This document shows positions 9,549 through 17,464 of a stretch of DNA of 64,000 nucleotides, piece by piece. The position numbers were made by a program, and so were the translations under genes. The stretch's first letter is position 1; the number at the start of each line of letters is the position of its first letter. Source of the stretch: Limnohabitans radicicola (GTDB lineage Bacteria > Pseudomonadota > Gammaproteobacteria > Burkholderiales > Burkholderiaceae_C); NCBI RefSeq assembly GCF_014837235.1, contig NZ_JACYFT010000001.1:1129688-1193687 (forward strand). Reading direction: 5' to 3'. Below the pieces are notes generated by a model, which saw nothing but the letters and a program-made list of their open reading frames with translations, was not told the DNA's origin and did no database searches.

Positions 9549-10414
9549 CAGGCCACCCGCCTGTTTACCAACCGATGCGCGTCATGCGCTTCTTGCTGCA
9601 ACCGCACCACCTGCGCCACCTCTTGCGTGAGGGTGTGCAAATCGGGCAGGTTGAAATCACGCTCCAGGCATGTGGGTACCGTACGACCAATGCGGGCATA
9701 CGCCTCACGCAGCAATTGCCAGACCGGCTCGATCACGTCACTGCCATGGGTGTCCACCACCAGGCCGTCGTCCTCAACCCAGTGCCCCGCCACATGCACA
9801 TAGCAGGTGCGCTCCAATGGCAACTGCCGCAAATAAGCGTGGGGGTCAAAACCGAAGTTGCAGCTGTTGACATGGATGTTGTTCACGTCCAGGTGCAGCA
9901 GACAATCCGCGCGCTCAACCACCGCGCGGATGAATTCGGGCTCACTCATGTCGGCGCCGGGGGGGGCGATATAGGTCGATGCGTTTTCCACACCGATGCG
10001 TATGCCCAAAATGTCTTGTGTACGGCCAATGCGCTCGGCCGTCCAGCGCACCGCCTCTTCGGTCATGGGGATGGGCAAGAGGTCATACAAGTGGCTGTCA
10101 TCCGCACACCAGGACAGGTGCTCGGTGAACAGCGTCATTCCGTGCGTGCGCATGAAGTCACGGGTGCGCCGCAGTAAGACTTCATCCAAAGCGCCTGGTC
10201 CGCCCAAGGAGAGCGAGAGTCCATGGCACACAAACGGGTAACGCTCGGTGAAGGCCCGCAGCACATGGGCCGAACGACCGCCCATGCCAGCCCAGTTTTC
10301 GGGAGCGACTTCAAAAAACTGGATCTCGGACGGGACCGCCTGCTGAAGTGCAGGGGTCAACTCGCGCCGAAAACCCAGACCCGCACAGGTGGGGAAAGCG
10401 TTGTTCAAGGTCAT
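9548..10414 (-). CDS. DUF692 multinuclear non-haem iron-dependent oxidase (HvfB/BufB-like)
   Basis: A 288-residue DUF692 (UPF0276/MNIO) enzyme with a TIM-barrel fold. The expected metal and active-site residues are all present: His in 'CHGLSLSLGG', Glu-His in 'FTEHLSW', Glu-Asn in 'GVENAST', the Asp/Asn/His cluster 'HLDVNNIHVN', the 'HVAGHW' histidines and Asp-His in 'VDTHGSDV'. Enzymes of this family oxidise cysteines in a precursor peptide to oxazolone/thioamide or thiooxazole groups. I chose ATG 10414 over the GTG at 10453 because the extra 13 residues are unlike the family; neither start has a strong ribosome-binding site. It follows the Cys-rich peptide gene after a 77-base gap containing hairpins. 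Confidence 0.92.
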   Translation of the reverse strand: MTLNNAFPTCAGLGFRRELTPALQQAVPSEIQFFEVAPENWAGMGGRSAHVLRAFTERYPFVCHGLSLSLGGPGALDEVLLRRTRDFMRTHGMTLFTEHLSWCADDSHLYDLLPIPMTEEAVRWTAERIGRTQDILGIRIGVENASTYIAPPGADMSEPEFIRAVVERADCLLHLDVNNIHVNSCNFGFDPHAYLRQLPLERTCYVHVAGHWVEDDGLVVDTHGSDVIEPVWQLLREAYARIGRTVPTCLERDFNLPDLHTLTQEVAQVVRLQQEAHDAHRLVNRRVA

Positions 10415-10444
10415 GGCTTTGGGTGTGTGGGGTCCTGAAAGCCA

Positions 10445-10463
10445 TGCGCGCACTGTGCGCGCA
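10445..10463 (-). terminator. Hairpin between the precursor peptide gene and the DUF692 gene (possible attenuator)
   Basis: A perfect inverted repeat TGCGCGCA-CTG-TGCGCGCA lies in the 77-base gap between the peptide gene and its modifying enzyme. A smaller GCCTG/CAGGC hairpin lies next to it at 10465-10480. There is no proper T run, so full termination is unlikely. A stable stem here could protect the peptide mRNA or partly terminate transcription, so that substrate is made in excess of enzyme. Confidence 0.5.
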
Positions 10464-10491
10464 GGCCTGCTGTGACAGGCTCAAGCTGGGA

Positions 10492-10803
10492 TCAAGACTT
10501 TTTGGCGCCGCAAGTAGCGTCTTTCTTCTTATCGGCACCGCAGCTGGCTTCTTTGGCTTTCTTGTCAGCACCGCATTTGGCTTCACCGCACTTGCCGTCT
10601 TTTTTCTTGTCCATCTTTTTTTCAGCACCGCACTTGGCTTCGCCACACTTGCCATCTTTGGCCTTGGTGTCGGCCTGAGCGACTTGGTAGCCAGCGTCCA
10701 GCGCCTTGGCGGCAAATGGGTTGCCGGCAGCCTGAGCCGGCAATGCCGCGACAGCGGCGAATGCAGAGCCCAAAGCGATGGTCAACAGTTGTTGCTTGTT
10801 CAT
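10492..10803 (-). CDS. Exported Cys-Gly-repeat precursor peptide (HvfA/bufferin-like RiPP)
   Basis: A 103-residue exported peptide. The start at 10803 has an ideal AGGAGA ribosome-binding site and opens a signal peptide (MNKQQLLTIALGSAFAAVAA...AQA). The ORF-track extension of 26 residues is not credible. After a short leader the mature part is highly charged and contains six cysteines, all followed by glycine, at residues 53, 58, 72, 77, 88 and 98. 'DGKCGEAKCGA' occurs twice, then 'EASCG' and 'DATCG'. These resemble the EGKCG motifs of HvfA/bufferin precursors, whose cysteines are converted by DUF692-DUF2063 enzymes into post-translational heterocycles; the family is linked to copper stress. 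It is first in the operon. Precursor identity is strong; the bound metal is inference. Confidence 0.85.
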   Translation of the reverse strand: MNKQQLLTIALGSAFAAVAALPAQAAGNPFAAKALDAGYQVAQADTKAKDGKCGEAKCGAEKKMDKKKDGKCGEAKCGADKKAKEASCGADKKKDATCGAKKS

Positions 10804-10888
10804 GAAAATCTCCTGAAAGGTTGGTGCTTGGATACGACCCGCTGAAACCACGCCTTGAAGGTGCTTGTTCATCAGGGTCATGGTGTAA

Positions 10889-10914
10889 TCCGCCGCAACC
10901 GATTTGAAAGTTAC
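10889..10914 (-). promoter_or_regulatory. SigF-type ECF promoter for the precursor peptide operon
   Basis: The minus strand reads GTAACT, 16 bases, then CGGA. This differs by one base in each element from the Caulobacter SigF consensus GTAACC-N16-CGAA. Transcription would start near 10882, giving a leader of about 80 bases before the peptide gene. The ECF sigma factor encoded divergently is the obvious candidate to use it. Confidence 0.65.
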
Positions 10915-10947
10915 ACAAAGCCAAATTTTTTATGCATTTTGTTATCT

Positions 10948-10973
10948 GTAACTTTTCCAACCCCACACACGAA
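10948..10973 (+). promoter_or_regulatory. SigF-type ECF promoter for the sigma/anti-sigma operon (autoregulation)
   Basis: The plus strand reads GTAACT-N16-CGAA, with the same spacing as the divergent element, so the sigma factor probably drives its own gene. The -10 element ends only eight bases before the ATG at 10982, so the transcript should begin at or within a few bases of the start codon. No Shine-Dalgarno sequence is present, consistent with a leaderless mRNA. Confidence 0.65.
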
Positions 10974-10981
10974 CTCTTTGC

Positions 10982-11542
10982 ATGAGCGAAAGCCTGCACA
11001 CTGTCGAATCCCAGCTGCACGCCTTGTGGATGCAATCACTGCAAGGCGACCGCGCCTGCTACGAGCGTGTGCTAACGCTGCTCAGTACTTATGTGCGCGG
11101 CTTTCTCAGAAAGCGCCTGCAGTCCCAGCTCAGCGACGTTGAGGACCTTGTGCAAGAAACCCTGATGGCCATCCATCAAAAGCGCCACACCTACCAAAGT
11201 GATCAGCCACTCACCGCCTGGGTGTTTGCGATTGCGCGCTACAAGTGGGTGGACCACTTGCGTGTCCATGGCCGTCGTGAAAAATTGCACGACGACATCG
11301 ACGACTGGGCCGACACCCTGACGGTGGACAGCGACACCGAAACGAGCGATGCTCAGCGCGATCTGGCCCAGGTGCTGGCCGACCTGCCGCCGAAACAACG
11401 TGCCGCCATCGAACACACGCGGCTACAAGGCCTGTCGATCACCGAAACCGCACAGCTGACCGGGCAAAGCGAAGCGTCCGTCAAAGTCAATGTCCACCGA
11501 GGCCTGAAAACCTTGATGGCCAAATGGGGAGTCCAAAAATGA
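10982..11542 (+). CDS. ECF RNA polymerase sigma factor (SigF-like)
   Basis: A 186-residue extracytoplasmic-function sigma factor. Region 2 runs through 'DVEDLVQETLMAIHQKRHTYQ' and 'PLTAWVFAIARYKWVDHLR' (residues ~50-95). Region 4, with its helix-turn-helix, covers 'DLPPKQRAAIEHTRLQGLSITETAQLTGQSEASVKVNVHRGLKTL' (~140-180). Its stop overlaps the start of a DUF1109/NrsF anti-sigma factor, the pairing known for SigF of Caulobacter, which responds to metal and oxidative stress and controls bufferin operons. The divergent peptide operon carries a matching promoter. The start lacks a ribosome-binding site and may be leaderless; an internal ATG at 11030 is a fallback. Confidence 0.93.
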   Translation: MSESLHTVESQLHALWMQSLQGDRACYERVLTLLSTYVRGFLRKRLQSQLSDVEDLVQETLMAIHQKRHTYQSDQPLTAWVFAIARYKWVDHLRVHGRREKLHDDIDDWADTLTVDSDTETSDAQRDLAQVLADLPPKQRAAIEHTRLQGLSITETAQLTGQSEASVKVNVHRGLKTLMAKWGVQK

Positions 11543-12177
11543 AAACACAAGACCTGATCGGCCTGCTGGCTCAAGACCCGATGCCTGCGGCGCCTCCGGT
11601 GCGCCAGCAACTGAGCCAGGCTCTGCTCGGTTCGGCGCTGGTGAGCGGGACATGGCTGCTGGTGTTCTGGGGCTTGAACCCTGACATGGGCACGATGGCT
11701 ATCCACCCAGCTTTTGCCACCAAGATGCTGTGGCTGTTGGCGCTGGCCGTCTTCAGTGCCCGGGGCCTGCTGCACCTGTCGCGCCCGGGCATGGGTGTGG
11801 GGTCCACGTTCTGGGGGCTCGCGCTCGCCCTGCTGGCCATGGGCAGTCTGGGTCTGATGCAATCGCTGGAGGCCAACCCCGACAGCCGCATGGCCCTGTG
11901 GATGGGCAGCTCTTGGCAGACCTGCGCGCTGAGCATACTGGCACTGGCACTGCCGGTGCTCGGCGCACTGCTGTGGGCTCTGCGCCAACTGGCGCCCACC
12001 CGGCCAGCGCTGGCGGGTGCCGCAGCGGGTGCCATGGCCGGCTGTGTGGCAGCGGGCTTTTATTCACTGCACTGCACCGAGACGACCTTTGCCTTCTTCG
12101 CCGCGTGGTATGGCGGTGGCATGCTGATCGTGAGTGCGTTGGGCGCGCTGCTGGGCAGTCGTTTACTGCGCTGGTAA
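11539..12177 (+). CDS. nrsF: NrsF (DUF1109) family anti-sigma factor
   Basis: A 212-residue inner-membrane protein of the NrsF/DUF1109 family. A short cytoplasmic N terminus ('MKTQDLIGLLAQDPMPAAPP'), which would hold the sigma factor, is followed by six predicted helices. The last segment 'FYSLHCTETTFAFFAAWYGGGM' is the conserved H-C-x-E region of the family; the paired cysteines of NrsF proteins are thought to sense metal or oxidant, and one lies here. The start at 11539 overlaps the sigma stop as ATGA with a GGGGAG ribosome-binding site; the ORF-track start five residues earlier is less likely. Co-translation fits a sigma/anti-sigma pair. Confidence 0.88.
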   Translation: MKTQDLIGLLAQDPMPAAPPVRQQLSQALLGSALVSGTWLLVFWGLNPDMGTMAIHPAFATKMLWLLALAVFSARGLLHLSRPGMGVGSTFWGLALALLAMGSLGLMQSLEANPDSRMALWMGSSWQTCALSILALALPVLGALLWALRQLAPTRPALAGAAAGAMAGCVAAGFYSLHCTETTFAFFAAWYGGGMLIVSALGALLGSRLLRW

Positions 12178-12198
12178 AACGACGCAGACCGTACAGAC

Positions 12199-13269
12199 TC
12201 AAACAGCGCTGGCCAAAGGCAGGTTGAGCAAGATGTTTTGCGGTTTGAGTTTGAGCAGACGCTGATCGTTCATGGCCAGCCCCAAATAGACCGGCTTGCC
12301 CTGAACGTCGGCCCGCATGTCTTGTGGGTTGTCAAAGCGCAGCGTGAAGAGGCTGATGAGTTGCTGCTGGCGCTTTTCATCCAGCGCTTGGCCCTGGTAC
12401 AGATCGTTGAGCAAGGCGGTGGCCGTGACGTCCAGCCCCACATGCCAGCGCCAGGCCGGGTCGTCGACTTTTTGCACCGGCTCAATGCTGACCGATACGC
12501 CCAGAAAGTGCTGCACCCAGCGGGCCAACACCACCGACAAGGCTTTCAGGCCCGAGCGGGCGTTGACCATTTTCAGAATCAGACCGTGCGGCAGTTCGTT
12601 CCGGACCTCGTGCGTCATGTCGAGCAAAAACGCGTAACGGCCCAGACCTTCGCGCTGCGCCAGATAGCGGTCTTCGTTGTCTTTGTGCAGCACTTTGACA
12701 TCCACCGCTTTGAGCGGCGCACCGCCTTCCAACAGCAAGCGGCCCATCTCGCCCAGACCGCCCGTTGCCTTCAAAGCGTCCAGCGTGTCGCTGTCACCTG
12801 CGAGCACACGACCGCCTTCGATGGTGATGCGCTGGCGGCGAAACAGCAGCTCGGCGGCGCGCCAGATCCAGGCGTCTGGCTCATCGGCCAAGACATTGCA
12901 CACGATGGCCTGCACCACCACGTCGATGAACAGCGGGGGCATCTGGATGTTGCCATTGCGCTGCCAGGCCATGTAGGCCGACTCCAGGGAACCCGCGCTT
13001 TCCACATCGTCCCGAAAGCGCAGGAACAGTTCGTAGTTCTCGCGCGCATCATCGTCCTTGAAGGCATGGAGTTGTGCGGGTGAGACCTGCATCAACGGTG
13101 CATCGAGCAGGGCCTGGTGCAGACGCATTTCTTCTTTGCACGATTCGGGCACCAGCGCCATTTCGGGGCGCTGCAACCACAGGCGCCAGTAGTCTGGACT
13201 GGGCACCAGCCAACCCCGCTCGTTGCGCGTCAGATGTTGGTGGCCGCAGGCGGTCCAGAAGGTTTGCAT
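12199..13269 (-). CDS. Conserved hypothetical protein (possibly DUF6352 family)
   Basis: A 356-residue soluble protein without a signal peptide or membrane segment. I see no catalytic motif. The N terminus 'MQTFWTACGHQHLTRNERGWLVPSPDYWRLWLQRPEM' and the middle 'NYELFLRFRDDVESAGSLESAYM' resemble a betaproteobacterial family that I believe is named DUF6352, but I am not certain of the name. It starts five bases after the stop of the methionine synthase gene on the same strand, so it is probably co-transcribed and might fall under the same SAH riboswitch. Function is unknown. Confidence 0.75.
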   Translation of the reverse strand: MQTFWTACGHQHLTRNERGWLVPSPDYWRLWLQRPEMALVPESCKEEMRLHQALLDAPLMQVSPAQLHAFKDDDARENYELFLRFRDDVESAGSLESAYMAWQRNGNIQMPPLFIDVVVQAIVCNVLADEPDAWIWRAAELLFRRQRITIEGGRVLAGDSDTLDALKATGGLGEMGRLLLEGGAPLKAVDVKVLHKDNEDRYLAQREGLGRYAFLLDMTHEVRNELPHGLILKMVNARSGLKALSVVLARWVQHFLGVSVSIEPVQKVDDPAWRWHVGLDVTATALLNDLYQGQALDEKRQQQLISLFTLRFDNPQDMRADVQGKPVYLGLAMNDQRLLKLKPQNILLNLPLASAV

Positions 13270-13274
13270 GGTGT

Positions 13275-16025
13275 TTACAGGTTGGGAGCCAACAAGCGCT
13301 GCAGGTCTTTGACTTCCACACCGCTGCGCTGCGCCAGGTCTTGCACCTGGTCATCGCCGACCTTGCCCACGTTGAAGTACTGAGCCTCGGGGTGCGCGAT
13401 GTAAAAACCACTCACACTGGCCGCAGGCGTCATGGCCAGGCTCTCGGTCAGGCCCATGCCAATGTCGTGGCATTGCAGCAGCTCGAACATGGCCTTTTTG
13501 GCGCTGTGGTCGGGGCAGGCGGGGTAGCCGGGTGCAGGGCGGATGCCTTGGTATTTTTCGGCAATCAACTCTTCGTTGCTCAACGCCTCACCAGCGGCGT
13601 AACCCCACAGGTCGGTGCGCACTTTTTGATGCAGGCATTCGGCCAGCGCTTCGGCCAGGCGGTCGGCCAGTGACTTGAGCATGATGGCGCTGTAGTCATC
13701 ATGTGCGGCCTCAAAAGCGGCGGCACGTTTGTCGGCACCGATGCCTGCGGTGACGGCGAACACACCAACGTGGTCGGGTGCTGTGCCATGCGGCGCGACG
13801 AAGTCGGCCAGGCAACGGCTGGGGCGCATGACACCATCGATCATGTGTTTCTCGGTCTGCTGACGCAGGCCGCGCCAGGTCATGGCGACTTGCTGGCGTG
13901 ATGCGTCGGTGTAGAGCGCGATGTCGTCGTCATTCACGCTGTTGGCGGGGTAGAGGCCCAGCACCGCGTTGGCCGTGACCCAGCGGCCGTCGATGATTTT
14001 TTGCAGCATGGCTTGGCCGTCGGCATAGACCTTGCGCGCCTGCTCGCCCACCACCTCGTCGTCAAGGATCGCGGGGAATGGACCGGCCAAGTCCCAGGTC
14101 TGGAAGAACGGCCCCCAGTCGATGTACTGCGCGATCTCGGCCAGGTCGTAGTTCTTGAACACACGGCGGCCAATGAACTTGGGCGCAGAGGGCACGCCTT
14201 GCGTCCAGTCGATCGGCGTCTTGTTGGCGCGTGCCTGCGCCAGCGTCCACATGGGGGTTTGCTTTTTGTTGGCGTGCTGCTCGCGCACCTTGTCGTAGTC
14301 GGTGTTCAAGTCGGCGATGAACTTGGCGGCTTGCTCGGACAACAAACCCTGCGCCACACCCACGCTGCGCGAGGCATCGGGCACATAAACCACCGGGCCG
14401 CTGTAGTTAGGCGCGATCTTCACAGCAGTGTGCACGCGGCTGCAGGTGGCGCCGCCAATCAGCAGCGGCATCTGGCGTTCGCGGAAATACGGGTCTTTTT
14501 CCATCTCGGCCGCCACGTACTGCATCTCTTCGAGGCTGGGCGTGATCAAGCCCGACAGACCGATGATGTCGGCGTTTTCTTCCTTAGCCTTGGCCAAAAT
14601 TTCGTGGCAGGGCACCATCACGCCCATGTTGACCACTTCAAAGTTGTTGCACTGCAAGACCACCGTGACGATGTTCTTTCCGATGTCGTGCACATCGCCC
14701 TTGACGGTGGCGATCACGATCTTGCCCTTGGCTTTCACGTCTTCGCCCGCCGCTTCTTGGGCCAATTTCTCGGCCTCGATGTAGGGCAGCAAATGCGCCA
14801 CGGCTTGCTTCATTACGCGGGCGCTCTTGACGACTTGCGGCAAGAACATCTTGCCTTGGCCGAACAGGTCGCCGACCACGTTCATACCGTCCATCAACGG
14901 GCCTTCGATCACATGCAGCGGGCGACCGCCCTGCGCCAGTACCTCTTGATAAGCCGCTTCGGTGTCCTCGTTGATGAAGTCGGTGATGCCGTGCACCAGC
15001 GCGTGCGAGAGGCGCTGCGCCACGCTCACAGGCGCATCGGGCGTACCGCGCCAGGCGAGCTTGGTGCTCTCGTCTTTGGCCGCGCCTTTGGCGCTGTCGG
15101 CAATCTCCACCAAACGCTCACCCGCGTCAGGGCGGCGATTCAGCACCACGTCTTCGACCCGCTCGCGTAACGTGGGCTCCAGGTCGTCGTACACGCCGAC
15201 CATGCCTGCGTTCACGATGCCCATGTCCATGCCGGCTTTGATCGCGTGGTACAGGAACACGGTGTGGATCGCTTCGCGCACCGGGTCATTGCCCCTGAAG
15301 CTGAAGGATACGTTGGACACACCGCCCGACACCTTGGCACCCGGCAAGTTCTGCTTGATCCAGCGCGTGGCTTCGATGAAATCCACCGCATAATTGTTGT
15401 GCTCTTCAATGCCGGTGGCGATCGCAAAAATGTTCGGGTCGAAGATGATGTCTTCGGGCGGGAAGTCCACCTCATCGACCAGCACGCGGTAAGCGCGTTC
15501 GCAAATCTCGATCTTGCGTTCGTAAGTGTCTGCTTGGCCTTTTTCATCAAACGCCATCACCACGGCGGCCGCGCCATAACGCTTGACCAGCTTGGCCTGG
15601 CGCTTGAACTCTTCCACACCCTCTTTCATGCTGATCGAGTTGACGATGCCCTTGCCCTGGATGCAGCGCAGACCAGCTTCGATCACGGTCCATTTGCTCG
15701 AATCCACCATCACCGGCACGCGGGCGATGTCGGGCTCACCGGCCATCAGGTTCAAAAACCGCACCATGGCCGCCTGGCTGTCGAGCATGGCTTCGTCCAT
15801 GTTGACGTCGATCACCTGCGCACCATTTTCGACCTGCTGACGCGCCACGGCCAAAGCCTCTTCGTACTGGCCGTTCAAAATCATGCGGGCAAAGGCTTTG
15901 GAACCGGTCACGTTGGTGCGCTCGCCCACGTTGACAAACAGAGACCCCGTGCCGATGGAGACAGGCTCCAGACCGGACAGCTTCATGGGGGGAACAGACA
16001 CGATTTCAGACGCGACAACAGACAC
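13275..16025 (-). CDS. metH: Cobalamin-dependent methionine synthase, pterin/B12/activation half (split MetH)
   Basis: A 916-residue protein corresponding to MetH without its homocysteine domain. In order: a pterin-binding domain (~15-280, '[15 protein letters not shown]'), the cobalamin cap helices (~330-420), the B12-binding Rossmann domain with '[11 protein letters not shown]' (~450; its His is the lower cobalt ligand) and the C-terminal S-adenosylmethionine activation domain ending in '[17 protein letters not shown]'. The missing half is encoded at 24006-25052. Translation probably begins at GTG 16025 because AAGGTGAG sits seven bases ahead of it and forms part of the SAH riboswitch switch helix; ATG 15986 is the alternative. 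The enzyme methylates homocysteine using methyl-tetrahydrofolate. Confidence 0.95.
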   Translation of the reverse strand: MSVVASEIVSVPPMKLSGLEPVSIGTGSLFVNVGERTNVTGSKAFARMILNGQYEEALAVARQQVENGAQVIDVNMDEAMLDSQAAMVRFLNLMAGEPDIARVPVMVDSSKWTVIEAGLRCIQGKGIVNSISMKEGVEEFKRQAKLVKRYGAAAVVMAFDEKGQADTYERKIEICERAYRVLVDEVDFPPEDIIFDPNIFAIATGIEEHNNYAVDFIEATRWIKQNLPGAKVSGGVSNVSFSFRGNDPVREAIHTVFLYHAIKAGMDMGIVNAGMVGVYDDLEPTLRERVEDVVLNRRPDAGERLVEIADSAKGAAKDESTKLAWRGTPDAPVSVAQRLSHALVHGITDFINEDTEAAYQEVLAQGGRPLHVIEGPLMDGMNVVGDLFGQGKMFLPQVVKSARVMKQAVAHLLPYIEAEKLAQEAAGEDVKAKGKIVIATVKGDVHDIGKNIVTVVLQCNNFEVVNMGVMVPCHEILAKAKEENADIIGLSGLITPSLEEMQYVAAEMEKDPYFRERQMPLLIGGATCSRVHTAVKIAPNYSGPVVYVPDASRSVGVAQGLLSEQAAKFIADLNTDYDKVREQHANKKQTPMWTLAQARANKTPIDWTQGVPSAPKFIGRRVFKNYDLAEIAQYIDWGPFFQTWDLAGPFPAILDDEVVGEQARKVYADGQAMLQKIIDGRWVTANAVLGLYPANSVNDDDIALYTDASRQQVAMTWRGLRQQTEKHMIDGVMRPSRCLADFVAPHGTAPDHVGVFAVTAGIGADKRAAAFEAAHDDYSAIMLKSLADRLAEALAECLHQKVRTDLWGYAAGEALSNEELIAEKYQGIRPAPGYPACPDHSAKKAMFELLQCHDIGMGLTESLAMTPAASVSGFYIAHPEAQYFNVGKVGDDQVQDLAQRSGVEVKDLQRLLAPNL

Positions 16026-16027
16026 AG

Positions 16028-16137
16028 GCTCACCTTGGGGCTACAGGTGAGCGTCGTTGTGCAAAACAATCAGGAATTGAAGGCCCCAAGCCTGACCTGC
16101 GGCACCTGGACGGTGGCGGGCTGCAACGCTCCTTGGG
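16028..16137 (-). promoter_or_regulatory. S-adenosylhomocysteine (SAH) riboswitch upstream of metH
   Basis: On the minus strand CCCAAGGAGCGTTGCAG is followed by CAGGCTTGGG and then CAACGACGCTCACC. This reproduces the SAH riboswitch fold: outer stem CCCAAG/CTTGGG, the conserved GAGCGYUGCA core and a 3' strand that closes the pseudoknot (as in CGGCGCUCA of known examples). Just downstream, GCTCACC (16052-16046) can pair instead with GGTGAGC (16034-16028), which covers the ribosome-binding site. SAH binding would hold GCTCACC in the pseudoknot and free the site, an ON switch that raises methionine synthase when SAH accumulates. Confidence 0.85.
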
Positions 16138-16226
16138 AGGGTTGAGATTTTAACCGGAGCATTTTTCATCACGTTCGATGCCAAAATGGGCCCCATCCAG
16201 TCCTTAGACATCGAACCCATCCGGCC

Positions 16227-16970
16227 ATGAAGCCCCCCATTGCAATGACCTCCCCGCTGCAAGGCGCCTCCAACTTTCGCGATGTGGGCGGCTACATCAC
16301 CCAAGACGGCCGCCGTGTCAAGCGCGGCCAGGTGTTTCGCTCAGACCACCTGGCGGGACTGACGGCCGATGATGTGCTGCAAGTTCAAGGCATGGGCCTC
16401 ACGCACAGCCTGGATTTTCGGGGCGTGGCGGAATGTGCGGCCACGCCTTATGACATCGCGGGCGTTCAACGCGTCGCCTTGAGCATCGAGCCCAGCGTGA
16501 TTGCCAAGATGCAAGCGCTCGTGGCCCAAGGGATTGAGCCCACCACCGAAGAGACGGTGGAGCTGATGCGCGGCACTTACCGGGATTTCGTCAACCACAA
16601 CGCCGACACCTTTGGTCGGTTTTTGAAGCACTTGCTGGCGCATTCCACACCTCAAGTGTTCCATTGCACCGCGGGCAAAGACCGGACAGGTTTTGCTGCG
16701 GCCCTGCTCTTGTCAGCGTTGGGGGTGGACCGCGCCACCATCGAGCACGACTACCTGCTCACCAACCAGCTGTACCGCCGCGACCCGCACATCGAAGGCA
16801 AGGGTCCTGCGCATGTGATGAAAGTACTCTGGCAAGTGCAACCGGCTTTTTTGCATGCGGCATTTGAAGCGGTGGACCAACAAGGCGGCATGCAAGACTA
16901 CTTGCATGGCCCCATTGGCCTGGACACGCACGAGGTGCAAGACTTGCGCGACTGGTTGCTGCAAGCCTGA
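16227..16970 (+). CDS. Tyrosine-protein phosphatase (IphP/Y_phosphatase3 type)
   Basis: A 247-residue cytoplasmic phosphatase. The catalytic loop 'HCTAGKDRTGFAAALLLSALGV' (~150) contains the CX5R signature with nucleophilic cysteine and phosphate-binding arginine. The N-terminal 'GASNFRDVGGYITQDGRRVKRGQVFRS' is the standard opening of this family. Members dephosphorylate phosphotyrosine or phosphoinositides in vitro, but physiological targets are rarely known. It is transcribed divergently from metH, within 100 bases of the riboswitch, and converges on cynS with a four-base gap. Nothing in the context ties it to either pathway. Confidence 0.9.
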   Translation: MKPPIAMTSPLQGASNFRDVGGYITQDGRRVKRGQVFRSDHLAGLTADDVLQVQGMGLTHSLDFRGVAECAATPYDIAGVQRVALSIEPSVIAKMQALVAQGIEPTTEETVELMRGTYRDFVNHNADTFGRFLKHLLAHSTPQVFHCTAGKDRTGFAAALLLSALGVDRATIEHDYLLTNQLYRRDPHIEGKGPAHVMKVLWQVQPAFLHAAFEAVDQQGGMQDYLHGPIGLDTHEVQDLRDWLLQA

Positions 16971-16974
16971 GTGG

Positions 16975-17418
16975 TCAATACTGTTTGTAGGGCAAGAACT
17001 TGCCCGACAGCACCACGTTGACCCGATCACCTTTCGGGTCGGGCTGGCGCACGATGTCCATGCTGAAGTCGATGGCGCTCATGATGCCGTCGCCAAACTC
17101 TTCATGGATCAGCTCCTTGATGGTGGTGCCATACACGCTCACGATTTCGTACCAGCGGTAGATCAGCGGGTCGGTGGGCACCGGGGTGGGCAACGAGCCT
17201 TTGTAGGGCACCACCTGGAGCCACTTGATCTCGTCGGCCGTCAGGCCAAAAATCTTGCCGATGACCTTGGCCTGCTTGGCATCAAAGGTCATTTGGCCCA
17301 GGCAGCCCGCAGTGACCCATTCCTTGGACAAACCGACTTTGTCGGCGACATCGCTCCACTTGATGCCTTTGGCCACTTTGGTGGAGATGATTTTTTCGGT
17401 GACTTCTAAACGGTTCAT
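16975..17418 (-). CDS. cynS: Cyanate hydratase (cyanase)
   Basis: A 147-residue cyanase that converts cyanate and bicarbonate to ammonia and CO2, allowing cyanate to serve as a nitrogen source and detoxifying it. The start at 17418 gives the normal length; the ORF-track start adds 71 non-family residues. The catalytic triad is intact as Arg88 and Glu91 in 'YRWYEIVSVYG' and Ser114 in 'GIMSAIDFSMD'. The N-terminal helix-turn-helix-like DNA-binding-fold domain ('WSDVADKVGLSKEWVTAG') is typical. It is last in an operon with a cyanate-type ABC importer, 46 bases downstream of the ATPase gene. Confidence 0.97.
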   Translation of the reverse strand: MNRLEVTEKIISTKVAKGIKWSDVADKVGLSKEWVTAGCLGQMTFDAKQAKVIGKIFGLTADEIKWLQVVPYKGSLPTPVPTDPLIYRWYEIVSVYGTTIKELIHEEFGDGIMSAIDFSMDIVRQPDPKGDRVNVVLSGKFLPYKQY

Positions 17419-17464
17419 GAAAGACCTCTTGAGGGGGGTTGATGAAAATTCGGGGTGAAACAAA

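Noticed and set aside
10492-10678. Repeats in the Cys-rich region as a possible CRISPR or microsatellite array
   Set aside because: The DNA repeats follow codons of the peptide (AAG/GGT/TGC-type triplets) and are explained by the protein motif.
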